64,000 nucleotides of DNA from Brassica napus. Taxonomy: Eukaryota > Streptophyta > Magnoliopsida > Brassicales > Brassicaceae. This document shows positions 35,283 to 46,639 of this stretch, in pieces. The stretch is from NCBI RefSeq assembly GCF_020379485.1, contig NC_063435.1, forward strand, positions 2,108,001 through 2,172,000, read 5' to 3'. Made by a program: the position numbers and the translations under genes. The notes beneath the pieces are model-generated. The model saw nothing but the letters and a program-made list of their open reading frames with translations, was not told the DNA's origin and searched no databases. The first letter of the stretch is position 1; every line of letters starts with the position of its first letter.

Positions 35283-35825
35283 TATTAAGGGATATGTATA
35301 TCCCACATTGGAAAATCAATGGGACATTAAGTAATATATAAAAGGTTAGGGCCAATCCACTAATTGCCAATTGGTTTTGAGTTGGAAACCCATAATAAAC
35401 CCGAATTTAACATGGTATCAGAGCCCAGATCCTAATAAGTTAAACCCCTAATTAATATTAACCCTACCCGACCGGGTATATAGGTCGTAATTGACTCGCT
35501 CGACCGAGTATAACTGTCTTAAAAAGGTTCCGAGATTTCTGACCGATAAGAGCCATCATCTCGAGGAGGGGTATTAAGGGATATGTATAATCCCACATTG
35601 GAAAATCAATGGGACATTAAGTAATATATAAAGGGTTAGGGCCAATCCATTATGGCCTCAGATGAGGAGAGGGAAAGGATTAGGGCCAATCCATTAATGG
35701 CCTCAAATGATCCAATGGGACATTATGGTCTCAGATTGATCTGAGGCCATTAATGGATTGGCCTCTCGTATCAATGGGACATTAAGTAATCTCGATCATA
35801 ATGGTGTTAAAAACATTAATATCAG
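35283..35825 (+). mobile_element. TRIM-type miniature LTR retrotransposon with a rearranged 3' LTR
   Basis: The left LTR is 35283-35412 (TATTAAGGGATATG...GAATTTAACA). Directly after it is TGGTATCAGAGC (35413-35424), the primer-binding site complementary to initiator tRNA-Met. A purine tract CGAGGAGGGG (35562-35571) precedes a second LTR start at 35572. There is no coding room, as in TRIMs. The second LTR is scrambled: GGCCAATCCATTAATGGCC-type segments occur as direct and inverted copies at about 35640-35765. It lies in intron 1 of the broken GAD1. Confidence 0.8.
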
Positions 35826-37466
35826 GTTCAAGATGCCGGGAAACTCAATTCCGAACGAAGCTGCGTATCAGATAATGCACGACGAGCTAATGCTTGACGG
35901 CAATTCAAGGCTGAACTTAGCCTCCTTCTTGACAACTTGGATGGAGCCTGAGTGCGATAAACTCATCATGGCATCCATTAACAAAAATTACGTCGAGAAG
36001 CACGCGTACCCTATCACCACCGAACTCCAGGTATTGGATCATATAATATATATAAAAAAAACCTTCAAAAGTCTTGGGGGCCAAAGCCAATGTTTCATTA
36101 GACTGTGTTCATATCCATCCGCCCTGATTCTGCCACATTCTAGTTCACTAAGATTATTATAGTTAACATCAATCTCAATGTCAATGTCATTTGTCAAGTG
36201 GGGTTTCACTAATTAATCTTTTTTGTTTAATGTTTGATAAATAAAACAGAACCGATGTGTGAACATGATTGCAAATCTATTCAATGCTCCGTTAGGAGAG
36301 ACGGAGACAGCCGTCGGAGTAGGGACCGTTGGATCATCTGAGGCCATAATGTTGGCCGGTTTGGCCTTTAAGCGGAAATGGCAGAACAAGCGTAAAGCCG
36401 AAGGCAAACCCTTCAATAAACCAAATATTGTCACCGGAGCCAATGTTCATGAAGTAATTAACAATTGTTCAAGATTAATAATCATGATCAAATTGGTGCT
36501 TTTGATCATTTTCTTACAACGACGAATCAAAATGTTAGGTGTGTTGGGAGAAATTCGCCAGGTACTTTGAGGTTGAGCTTAAAAAAGTCAAACTAAGCGA
36601 AGGATATTATGTGATGGATCCAGAGAAAGCTGTTGAGATGGTTGATGAGAACACTATGTGTTGCGGCCATTCTTGGTTCCACTCTTAATGGAGAATTCGA
36701 AGATGTCAAACTCTTGAACGATCTCTTGGTTCTAAAGAACAAAGAAACCGGGTAATTAAATAGCTTCATGTCAATAGATTGTTTACACCCTAATCAAAAC
36801 AACTAACCTATGCGTCCATACATGCATGTCTTTTTCATAGATGGGACACACCGATCCATGTGGATGCAGCAAGTGGAGGATTCATAGCACCGTTTTTGTA
36901 TCCGGAATTGGAATGGGACTTTAGGTTGCCGTTGGTGAAGAGTATAAATGTGAGTGGTCACAAGTATGGACTTGTGTACGAAGGCATTGGTTGGGTGGTT
37001 TGGAGAACCAAAGAAGATTTGCCTGAGGAACTCATATTCCACGTCAATTATCTTGGTGTAGACCAACCCACTTTTACTCTCAATTTCTCTAAAGGTAATT
37101 TACTTTGATATTGATTTTAACTAGTTATTTTTACTTTTTTCTTGCTATTTTTATTTTATTGATAGAATTTTAATTTAGCTATATTTGTTTTCAGTTTTTC
37201 ACCAATCACTCTTCATTGATATTCATCTCTCTATAAACGTAGGTTCAAGTCAAGTCATAGCTCAATACTACCAACTTATCAGACTGGGCCACGAGGTGAG
37301 TCGGTCCACGATTACTTTAAACACTATTTAATTATCATGCTAATGCTAAGTTTAATTATCATGCTAATGCTAAGTAATTAGACATGTTTTAATAAATAAT
37401 ATTGTATCAAACAGGGTTATAGAAATGTGATGGAGAATTGCAGAGAGAATATGATCGTGCTAAGGG

Positions 37467-37642
37467 CAGTGGCGGAGCCAATGTACAATCAGGGGGGTCA
37501 ATTGACCCATGTCAATTTTTGAAAAAAAAAATTTTACTTGTATTTCCAAAGAAAAATCTGACGAATTTAGCTTATTGACCCTTGCAAAATACATTTGTTA
37601 TCACATTGACCCCTCTAAAATAAAATTCTACCTCCGCCACTG
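37467..37642. mobile_element. 176-bp hAT MITE in a GAD1 exon
   Basis: Inverted ends CAGTGGCGGAG / CTCCGCCACTG and an exact 8-bp target duplication GCTAAGGG (37459-37466 and 37643-37650), the hAT hallmark. Removing it and one duplication restores the GAD reading ...[17 protein letters not shown].... The element brings in several stops. Confidence 0.95.
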
Positions 37643-38214
37643 GCTAAGGGAAGGACTTAAGAAGACAGAAAAGTTCAACATCATATCAAAAGACGAGGGA
37701 GTGCCACTTGTCGCTTTTTCCTTGAAAGATAGCAGCTCTCACACTGAGTTCGAAATCTCCCACATGCTTCGCAGGTCAATTGTCTTAACTAAGATCTCAA
37801 ATGCCCTTCTTGTTTAGAAGCTTTCATTGTGATATGAGTTGTGTGTGAATATGATGTATCTATAATGAACTTCTTTATAAATATGTAACATGTAGGTACG
37901 GGTGGATAGTGCCAGCATATACAATGCCTCCAAACGCACAGCACATAACTGTTCTTCGAGTGGTCATCAGAGAAGATTTCTCAAGAACATTCGCAGAGAG
38001 ACTTGTGATTGATATTGACAAAGTGATGCGTGAGCTCGATGAGCTTCCTTCGCGAGTAGTCCACAAAATTTCGCTAGGAGAGGAGAAGAGTGAAGCTAAT
38101 GGTGATAAATTGAGAGTGACTGTGAAGAAAAGCGATATGGAGACGCCGAGAGAGATCATCAATGACTGGAAGAAGTTGGTTCCCGACAGGAAGAAGACAA
38201 ATGGGATCTGTTAA

Positions 38215-38925
38215 TTTAATATTAGTGAAAATGTTTGAACTGCTTTTATTAATAACTGCATTGATTCGGAGATTTGAAGGTTTTTCCTTTCTTGTTGTTG
38301 AACTAAGTGTGTTTCATTTGATTAACGTGTAATATCTTTTGATATTATTGCAGCATTATGAAATTTTTTTGTGTTATTTGTTACTAGTTTACCATCCATT
38401 GCTTATAGAGACTCCACTTTCTCAACTCTTGCTCGCCATGTCGCTACATCGCGTGAGAGAAACACCATTGCGGATGGATTGGCAAAGAATGTATTATCTG
38501 CTGAACTTGCCATTTTGGCTGATGCCTAATCTCGTTTAGGTTGGTTTAATATAAGTTGTGTTTCAAAAATAAATAGAAATCTCATTGTTCTTTTATTTTA
38601 TTTTTAAATTCCGTTAGCTGGTAGGATAACGTAACATAAGAAAATGGGTGATCACTTTTTGTAAAAATGTTTAATTCTGATAAACCAAACTGAAAATTAA
38701 CCAAAGAATAAAAGTGAAGACAAATGAAATAAAGTTTTCTCTAAATGTAAAGTATGCTTCATTTCTTAAGAGAAAACACTCCAAAAAAGAAAACACTGAT
38801 ATCGTTATTAAGAAGGACTAACTTTATTTCCTCGAAGACTAACATGGAGAAGCATAATTAAAAAAGAAAAATTTAAAACCTACTAAGAACTCATTATTTA
38901 TAATTCTGATAACTAATTAAAACCC
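38215..38925. other. 3' flank between GAD1 and the secreted-protein gene, no gene seen
   Basis: Convergent 3' regions of GAD1 (+) and the next gene (-). AT-rich with no supported feature. Confidence 0.5.
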
Positions 38926-39423
38926 CTAAGCTGGCGAGGGAGCAGATGGAGTAGATCCAGCTTTGGTGGCGCAATGTAGCTTAACAAAGTAGTCAAAGAA
39001 AGGGTTATGGTAAGCTCCAAAAACAGTCTTGTCACAGTCTACATCCATCTTCTGTATCGAAGCACAACAATCCGATCCAATAACAGGTTTGTGGGTGAAG
39101 AAAGCTTTCTGGATATCCGCCATACATGTTTTTACATCCTTGCAATCAGACAAGCACTTGGCGACTACCGGTGGTGGATGGAACGGAACAGGGTGGAAAG
39201 GGTGGTTGTATCCGGCGGGGAGTGGCGGAAAGGCCTTTCCGCCAGCACATGGGAACGTCCACTGTGGTGGCTTAGGGTGAAAGTAAGGGTAGGAATGGTA
39301 ATGCCACCATTCGAGCTTTTCGCTACGCAGTGATGGCATTGACTCCATATCACTTGCTGTGACTTGAGATGTGACATAGCATGAGAAGAGTATAATAGCA
39401 ACAAGCATCGCAAGATTCTTCAT
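38926..39423 (-). CDS. Small secreted Cys-rich prolamin-like (ECA1-type) protein
   Basis: An intronless gene of 165 residues. Residues 1-23 (MKNLAMLVAIILFSCYVTSQ...) form a signal peptide with cleavage near TSQVTA, so the product is secreted. A His/Pro/Tyr-rich middle (HYHSYPYFHPKPPQWTFP, FHPVPFHPPP) precedes a C-terminal Cys-rich domain with KCLSDCKDVKTC, SDCCASI, DCDK and KLHC. That spacing is like the prolamin-like domain of ECA1 gametogenesis-related proteins, which are often expressed in reproductive tissue. Function is unknown. In Arabidopsis a protein of this kind also lies right after GAD1. Confidence 0.8.
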   Translation of the reverse strand: MKNLAMLVAIILFSCYVTSQVTASDMESMPSLRSEKLEWWHYHSYPYFHPKPPQWTFPCAGGKAFPPLPAGYNHPFHPVPFHPPPVVAKCLSDCKDVKTCMADIQKAFFTHKPVIGSDCCASIQKMDVDCDKTVFGAYHNPFFDYFVKLHCATKAGSTPSAPSPA

Positions 39424-41922
39424 TTTTCTTTGGATTCTTGGGAGCTTTTATGAGGATTGGATATGTGAAATGTGAAAATGATGTATGCGTTATATAGGTG
39501 TTATAATTAGGGTTTTTAGATTACAACTTTGTGTGCTGTGATAAGTTCGAATGATGTATCTTATTGGCATATTCTCTGATTGACTCGGCTATTTCTCTTT
39601 GACGACGTGATGTTTGTTATGATTCTCTGATCATTTTTCGCAACAATTAGTGTACTACATTTATTATTGAGAAAATTACACTAAAGGATACTTTTATGGA
39701 CAAAACTTCCATATAGTGACAAAGTTGTCAAAAAGGTAGTTATATACGAATGATTTTTTAATTAGTATTCACTTAGCGACCAAAAATCATGAAATTTTGG
39801 GAAGATCTTCGTGGCACACAAAACTCAGTGGAGAAAATCACGAGTGGCAACACAATTTGACAGATTCAAGGGAAATGTTGGATGAGAATCATTATTGTCT
39901 AGTACATGTATCTCGTTTATTTATTATTATTGCTTTTGGTCTTGGCACATATTTTAATAGTTTAAAACTTCTTAATCTTACAAAAGGTATGCACAACATG
40001 AATTGTGTTATAAGATCGTCTACCCTTTTTCAAGAGATTTTCGCACTGAATCTCACAGCATACAAATTGGTACGCAGCAGTAATCAGAATGTTAAATTGA
40101 AAAAAAACGTCTAAATATGACTCCAGTTAGAAAGTTTAATTAAAAAGGTGTATTTAAAGTCGTTTATATGTGAGCATGGTTGCTGTTAGATAGTAGAATG
40201 AAACATTTAACTGATGATGCATGCATAAGATGCAAGAACCACATAAAGTGATGATGCATGCTCAACATTCTGTGACTACGATAACCTAATTAATGAAAAC
40301 TCGTCATAGCGACATTCATAATACGTTCCATGTTTGTGATTTTAGTAAGATATTTTGAAAAATGCTAAATATAATTTTAGTAGAAATTTCAAGAAAAGGT
40401 GTTTAAAATTGTTTATATCTGAAAAACCGCTGCTGTTATATAGCAGAATGAAACATTGAATTGTAAGCAACTAAAGCTTTAAATCCATATTATGAAGTTA
40501 AACCATATTTACAAGTTATTGCGTCAAGTTTCAACCTAGTTGATGAATTTTAAACATTTCAACTCTACAAAGATCATATGATATAGAATGTTAAGATACA
40601 AAAATAAATTTTTGGCATAAAATTATAATATTAAAAGGGTTAGGAAACGGAAAGCAAGGAGTCCCATGGATAAGGGGAACAGTCGGATATGTAAGTCAAA
40701 AGGATCCTCCAAATCAGAGAAAGGTTCCGTAGAACAATCACCAAATCGAAAGTACGGAGGAAACGAGGGATGGGTCCTACACGCAACTTATATAAGTGGA
40801 AACCTAATTATTTTATTATTATCATTAGTTTCGCATTATTGTTACAGATTAATACTATAAAATCTTTTGTCATGTCTAACTTGTGAGATAACAACTGTAA
40901 GTAATAATACAATTATGTTGCGTCCTTCCTTCCATACTTCCAGCGTCAGGGTTATTCCATTCATATTATGTGGTATGATTTTAAATCTTTCTTTAAATCC
41001 AGTTTGGTGCATTTTGATGTTTGGTCGAAGCTCTCACTAAGTCAAGATATTTAGCGTCGTGGTTTATACTAGTATTGTTGTTGCGGATTGTGGATTCAAA
41101 TCCAGATAATACATATAGTTGACCAACAAAATAAAATAGATGTTATCAATTAAACTTCTGTTCAGATTTGATGTTGTGATTCAGTATATATTTATATTTT
41201 TCATATATATGAAAAGAAAATACTAATCTGTATTGAACAGAGATACTAAGCTGACGACAGAAAAAGTTATAGCGAAAAGAGATAACTAATTAGCTATCGC
41301 AAATTCAATTAATAAGCTTTTAGTCATTTTGCTTGTCTATATGACCACTACATGCTCTACTTTCTGTTTAACCTTCAGTCTTCAGTTGAAAAAAAAACTA
41401 TCATTGGAAAAAACCCAAACCAAAAAAAAAAAAAAGCTTTTCAGATTAGTTTTATTTTATTATTTAAGCTTCTTATTCTTCTGATTTCTGGTAAAGTTAG
41501 ATAAACATATAGAAAAAATTACCATAAGTTGCATAACTTCTAACTTCTCTTGACAAACTTTTAAAAACTAAATATTTTATACGTCAAAACTTTGTATCTG
41601 GCCATTTACAACATATAACTTCCATGTAAAGTGATAAGAAGAAACAAAAAAAAAAAGTGATGGCTATAGAGTTATGAAAAACACGGCAATATATTTGAAT
41701 AATATAATGGAAAAGACGCGCATTCAACCGTATAATGTCAACCTGTAATGGACAACTGTCTATCTCCACCTTACAAAATAACATTAATAATAATCTCTAA
41801 CTATATTTCCCCCGAACATTCTCTTGTATATATAACACTTACATCTTCTTGGATCCTCTCCTAAACATACCTCCTTTCTATTGTTCTCTCTAAAGAGTAA
41901 GTCTCCGATCTTTCTTCTCGTC
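39424..41922. other. Long spacer, no supported gene
   Basis: AT-rich. A stretch near 39670-39790 (GAGAAAATTACACTAAAGGA) looks like a decayed Mutator-type end. An open stretch at 40666-40860 (MDKGNSRICKSKGSSKSEKG) has no recognisable homology and an AT-rich end, and I do not call it. The last 100 bp are the presumed promoter of the PADRE gene. Confidence 0.45.
40131..40460 (+). repeat. Diverged direct repeat, about 245-bp period
   Basis: Two diverged copies share AAAAGGTGT.TT.AAA.T.GTTTATAT and GTAGAATGAAACATT / GCAGAATGAAACATT, at about 40140-40215 and 40394-40465. Confidence 0.5.
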
Positions 41923-42474
41923 ATGGGAAACTATGCTTCTTCGGCTCTAAGCAAAACCTCGTCCTCTTCATCGGCGGCGAGAGTGATTCTCCCGGACGGT
42001 GAAGTCCGTCACATTCACGAACCAACTAAAGCCGCAGAGCTTATGATGGAGATTCCCAGCTTCTTCCTCGTCGACGCCAAGTCGTTAAAAATAGGACGTA
42101 AGCTTCACCCGTTAGCCGCCGATGACGATCTTGAACTCAAAGGCTGTCACGTCTACGTAACTTTCCCCATGACGCGTGCCACGTCAGCAGCTAACGCTTC
42201 GGACATGACTAGGTTATTCCTAGCCGCCAAGAAACAGCAACGCCGCCGAGTTGGTAACAAATCTTCCCGTGACGGAACAGCCGTGAAGCATTGTCACAAC
42301 GGAAGGGTGTCGCCGGACGGAGAAGTGGGGGACGTTGGGGTGATAACGGCGGTATCGAAGCTGAGTTTAGAAGATATCGAAGAGTTTTCGGCGGCGGAGT
42401 TTATGCATAGGATCTCTATTTCGAAATCCAAGAAGCCAAAGTTAGAAACTATAGATGAAGAATCTTTGTGTTAA
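41923..42474 (+). CDS. PADRE (DUF4228) protein
   Basis: Intronless, 183 residues. The start MGNYASSALSKTSSSSSAAR has Gly2 in a myristoylation context, and the family body follows: RVILPDGEVRHIHEPTKAAE, ELMMEIPSFFLVDAKSLKIG and CHVYVTFPM. A basic middle (KKQQRRRVGNKSS) and a C-terminal SLEDIEEFSAAEFMHRISIS complete it. PADRE genes respond to pathogens and stress; their biochemical role is not established. An upstream in-frame non-ATG stretch exists, but the ATG at 41923 fits the family's MGN start. Gene order agrees with the Arabidopsis chromosome 5 interval. Confidence 0.88.
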   Translation: MGNYASSALSKTSSSSSAARVILPDGEVRHIHEPTKAAELMMEIPSFFLVDAKSLKIGRKLHPLAADDDLELKGCHVYVTFPMTRATSAANASDMTRLFLAAKKQQRRRVGNKSSRDGTAVKHCHNGRVSPDGEVGDVGVITAVSKLSLEDIEEFSAAEFMHRISISKSKKPKLETIDEESLC

Positions 42475-44004
42475 CGTACACAAAATCAAACAAAAATGGA
42501 AATTTGATTTTTTTGTTTTCCAACGTTATTTTTCTTTTATGTACCATTTTTTGTTCATCTATCATCCTCTCCGCGCAAGTGGTTTTTCTCTTTTGTGGTA
42601 TTAATGATGAACATAAAGAGACATTAGTCGAGAATGAACATGTGGATTTTTAATTGTTTTGGTTCGGAATGTGAATTTATAGCTACTCCAATTGTTTTTT
42701 TAACACTAGCTACTCCAATTGTTATCACCATTAATAACTTTCCGAATTATATGATCGTAGTTATTATGAAAATTTTTCTTTTTGAATTGAATGTTAAATT
42801 TATTCAAATCAAAGTCTTTTGTTTACATTAAGTGCATCTTATTATCAAAAATTATAAGAATCATAAATCATCCTAAGAACCTATATTGTTTGGTGTTCCT
42901 TGTGGAGAACCAAAAACCCAAGCCATCTTCATAGCTTTTGTCTACCATTCTTTGGATTGTGATGAGTCTATCCCGAACGTTTTTATCCACTTGCACCTAA
43001 TAATGTTGTGGTTTTCCTTATGAATTCGTTAACAAATAATTATGATATCATAATCAGACAAACCTCACGATCATGAATAAAAGAATTATTGTTTATACTA
43101 TGTTTCAAGATTTTAAAACTTCCACTTGCACCTAAGAATGTTGTTGTTTTCCTTATGAATTCGTTAACAAATAGTTGTGATATCACAATCAGATAAATAT
43201 TAATGAATAATGGTCAATGGTAAATGTCATAGAGACTTAGATGTTACAAAACGTTAATGGTACGTATTAGATGTTAAAAACGTTAAATGGTATTTTCAAG
43301 GAAGATGTTGAGTCATATTCTAAAAATTTAAAGCAATGACTGCTTCTTTAAATAAACATACGTGATATACGAATATGTGACTTAGTATTATTCTAATAGT
43401 CATTTTCACGTAGAGATGTGTAATCACTAATCAGTCGTGTTGTCCATGTCGGTTAATATTATATTTTCTGCAAGCGGTTTGTCAGAACATTTGGAAGTTT
43501 CTTCAGATGATACTAACGGTTAAGAGAACAATGAATCGGCTTGTCAGAACATTTGGAAGTAATATAGTGAGCTCTTTCTGCGGACTGTTACTGTAATGTC
43601 AACGGATAATACCTTTATGATACTGCATCAAGAATATTGGAAGAAGATTAGGGTTTGCAGAGACCAATGAATCGTGGAGTACAGTTGATTGATCTCGGCC
43701 TGAAGATCTTGAGCTGGTAGATTTTTGCATTGTAAGAAGCTCTATTGTTTTATCTACATTGGTCTGATTGAATATTATTTCTCCCCCCAAAATTCATTAG
43801 CTTTGTAGATAGAAGAAAGAGCAAAAAGACACACGCAGAAGCATTTTGACTTCTTTACAATTTCAAAGCAGCTGATCCTATTACTGTTACAAGGCTAACA
43901 AAAAAAGAACTTTCTATCTTCAAGATCATGGTTTCGCTGCTATCTATTTAGATACGAATCTCTTGCAACTGCTTCCATTGCCTAAAAACCTTTTGCTAAA
44001 TATC
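42475..44004. other. Spacer between PADRE and WD40 genes, no gene seen
   Basis: AT-rich 3' flanks of two convergent genes. Contains the direct repeat at 42987-43197 and a duplicated TTGTCAGAACATTTGGAAGT at about 43480 and 43540. Confidence 0.5.
42987..43197 (+). repeat. Direct repeat, about 133-bp period
   Basis: About 80 bp occurs twice: CACTTGCACCTAATAATGTT / CACTTGCACCTAAGAATGTT and TTCCTTATGAATTCGTTAAC in both, at about 42987-43067 and 43121-43197. Confidence 0.8.
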
Positions 44005-46639
44005 TTAAAACATGTTGAAAATTGCTTCACGCGATCCAAGCCATGCCCCATGAACAATGCTATCTTTCAACTCGCTTTGCCCTGAAAATCCAACATTACA
44101 AGTTTCTGATTACACTGAAGATAACAAGTCAAGAAGTAGGAGAAGGATCAGTGTGTACTAAAGTACCTTCAACAGCAGACCAACACACAACTGAAGGGAC
44201 ACTGTTGGAGAATTTATTTTCAGACAGAAGTTGACCAGATTTGATACTCCAAATGCGAGTGTAACAGTCCTCTCCTCCTGATACCAACATACAAAGTCAA
44301 AACAGAAACTCAAATCATATCACTGAAGTCAAAGTTATGCTTTAGGAACAAAGTGCTCCTTTTCATTACCTGACATGAGGAATCTCTCTGATGGGTCGAT
44401 GCCAAATTCGATGCGAGTATGAGAATTTACATGTCCTTCATATGTCTGTACAGCCACCCCTCTCTTAACCATGCGTTGATCATATAGCTTTATCTAAAAC
44501 AAAATAAAGAAAGTTTAGTTTTTAGATAACAACTAAATGCTATGATAATATGCTGAATAGTAGCTGTACTCACCGTTCCATCCATTGAGCTTGCCATTAA
44601 GTACTGATCATAAGTTTTCAGTGTCTTCATGCTATAGAAAGAAGGAAGTAACGAATTATACAGCCATGATGACAACAAAGAAGTAACATATATGGTTTCA
44701 GTTGTTTACTAACCATGTAAGAGATGAAGGCATATATAACACATGAGATGGATTAATGTTTCCTCTAAGCTGCAAAAATAACAATTGTGATGAGGAAAGC
44801 ATCACTAGAAACGTTGTGACCATCGTTAATGATTTCAACTTTACCTTAAACCATTCTTTTTTTCTAGCAGTAGCTTGACTGGTCCCACTCGTTGATTGAG
44901 ACCGTATCTGGTGTCTAGTGAGCCTGCTTGGTCTCTCACGTACATCAACCGACACAATAGCTCCATTCCTGAGCCCGCATTGAACAATGCTCCCCTTCTG
45001 TACATAATACACAAACACACGTCAGAAGAAGAAGAAGAAAGGTTCACACACAGCTTTAGCAAAAGTCAGTTACCGATTGGTGAAACTGAAGCGCCAAAAC
45101 ATCGCTCTCGCTTCTGAGAAAGTAAGAACCAGCTCCTGTCTCCAAATCAACCAAAGCAGCTCCAACATTGGTGCCAATAGCTGCAAGAGTCCCACTCACA
45201 CTGCAATCAGATGTCCAAATAGTACACTCGGAAGAAACATTCCCTCTGAGGCTTCTCGGAGTGACAATGTAAGGTTCCTCAGCAAGGCTTAAGATGAAAA
45301 CCGACCCTCGTCCAGATGAACCAAGTGTAGTGATCCTGTTTTTTTTTCTAGTGTCAAGGTTTTTACAAACGGGAGAATCAATAGAGAAATTAAAAGACCA
45401 TGACACGTTCAAAAGGATACAATGCTCGCTTTATGTGGTGGGAGTTGTCAGATGGATTAGAGCTTCCGATTAACTGAATAGAAGATATGCTGGAAGGGGC
45501 ATGTAGATGAGAGTGTGCTGGTCTCCATATAAGCCTAGGTGCTTCCCTTTTGTTTTCTTTGTAAGGAAGAACAGAAACTGGATCACACTCGGTTCCACCA
45601 TATAAAGCTTGAGTTTCAAACTCATCAAAGGGTGGTACTTGTCCAGCTTTGGACACTCTCAGTATGCTGAAAAGAAACAAACTTCCATATCATATAGGTT
45701 GGATTGAAAAATAAAAATAATCTAAACAATTCTCCGATAAATAGAATTGCATAAAAAGTCTTCCAACAAAACAACTACGGTGCGATTCTAATAGTAACAA
45801 AAACATATAGATTACTATTAAATGCGGTGCAATTCTAATAGAACAACTATGGTACTATTCTAATAGAACAACTATGGTGCGATTCTAATAGTAACAAAAA
45901 CATATAAAACAACTACGGTGCGATTCTAATGACACATACATACCTCAAGCAGCCTCCAGTACTGCCAGCTACTAAGATGTTCTTTCTGGTCAGGCCTTGA
46001 GATGTTTGTATATCAACCTGAAACTCTTTCAAAGCAGCATCCCCTATGTTCTCCGTTGAATCATATCTCCACACCTAAGCATCATCACCATTACACAACA
46101 CATAGAAGAAGAAAAAACATGTTACACACCGGTCTTTTATGTAATCTTAATTAGAAAAAGAGAGTAGTGAACTACCAGAGGATTAGAGGCTTGTGTCTTT
46201 TCAATCTCCTCCTTGAAGTTAGACTTTTTCTTATTAACAGCTATAACACTTCCACTTAGCTCTCGAGAACAAAGAAGCTTCAAAGCTTTTAGTTTGTTTC
46301 TCTTCTGATAATTAGGTTCCTGATGACAATAAAAACTGATTTACACAAACAAACAAGCTAAAGAAGCTGCAAAGACTCGAGCTTTTACACAGTAACTTAC
46401 CTTGAGAGGCTTTGGGTCTGGCTTTTGCTTCGTTCTTGAAGAAGACGATGAAGAAGAAGAAGGTTTTGAGCCTGGGATTGGACCTTTAATGGCGAAATAT
46501 TTCTTCTTTTCCTCGTCGAAATAAAACCCAGGAAGCTCTGAAATCAAATTTAAACAGAAAAAAACATATTAATTCTCAGCAACGTAATTGAAAATAAAAG
46601 AATTATTGAGGAGGAAGATGATTCGAGACCTGGTCTCAT
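44005..46639 (-). CDS. DCAF4-like WD40-repeat protein
   Basis: The gene starts with a 10-bp first exon (46630-46639, ATGAGACCAG), then 46401-46537, 46176-46319, 45944-46074, an exon ending near 45405-45680, one beginning at about 45335, and several more down to TAA at 44005. The N-terminus MRP-ELPGFYFDEEKKKYFAIK is the ELPGFYYD signature of DDB1-CUL4-associated factor 4. Later exons give WD40-type segments: GSTGGCL, CTIWTSDCSVSGTLAAIGTN, AALVDLETGAGSYFL, IKLYDQR, HVNSHTRIEFGIDPSERFLM, SGSGEDCYTRIWSIKSGQLL and the end GAWLGSREAIFNMF. It would act as a substrate adaptor of CUL4-DDB1 ubiquitin ligases (inference from family). The junction between the fifth and sixth coding exons does not keep frame with any GT-AG pair I can find, so a small indel or unusual splice is possible there. 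Confidence 0.82.
45770..45930. repeat. Minisatellite-like array in a DCAF4-like intron
   Basis: About five copies of an ACAACTATGGTGCGATTCTA-type unit, some followed by ATAGTAACAAAAACATATA, fill the intron upstream of the exon ending at 46074. Confidence 0.8.

Larger units (their letters stand above)
35080..38214 (+). pseudogene. GAD1: Glutamate decarboxylase 1, disrupted
   Basis: GAD converts glutamate to GABA with PLP and is activated by Ca/calmodulin at its C-terminus. The start MVLSHAASDTDVSHSTFASP (35080), exon 2 from 35826 ([16 protein letters not shown]), exon 3 from 36250, exon 4 from 36539 and later exons are easily recognised, including the PLP-lysine motif [20 protein letters not shown] and the end KKLVPDRKKTNGIC. 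Two lesions break it. In exon 4, ACT-ATG-TGT-TGC replaces the expected ACT-ATx-TGT-GTT-GCG, a 2-bp deletion near 36656 leading to TAA at 36686-36688. In a later exon a 176-bp hAT MITE sits at 37467-37642. Intron 1 also carries a TRIM retrotransposon. Everything downstream of the first lesion, including the active-site lysine, would be lost. Confidence 0.87.

Noticed and set aside
36803..37066. Minus-strand frame within GAD1
   Set aside because: Antisense of the exon with the PLP-binding motif.
39007..39333. Plus-strand frames of about 100 codons over the secreted-protein gene
   Set aside because: Antisense shadows; only the minus-strand frame has a signal peptide and patterned cysteines.
40666..40860. 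64-codon frame MDKGNSRICKSKGSSKSEKG
   Set aside because: No recognised domain, ends in AT-rich noise, no splice partner seen.
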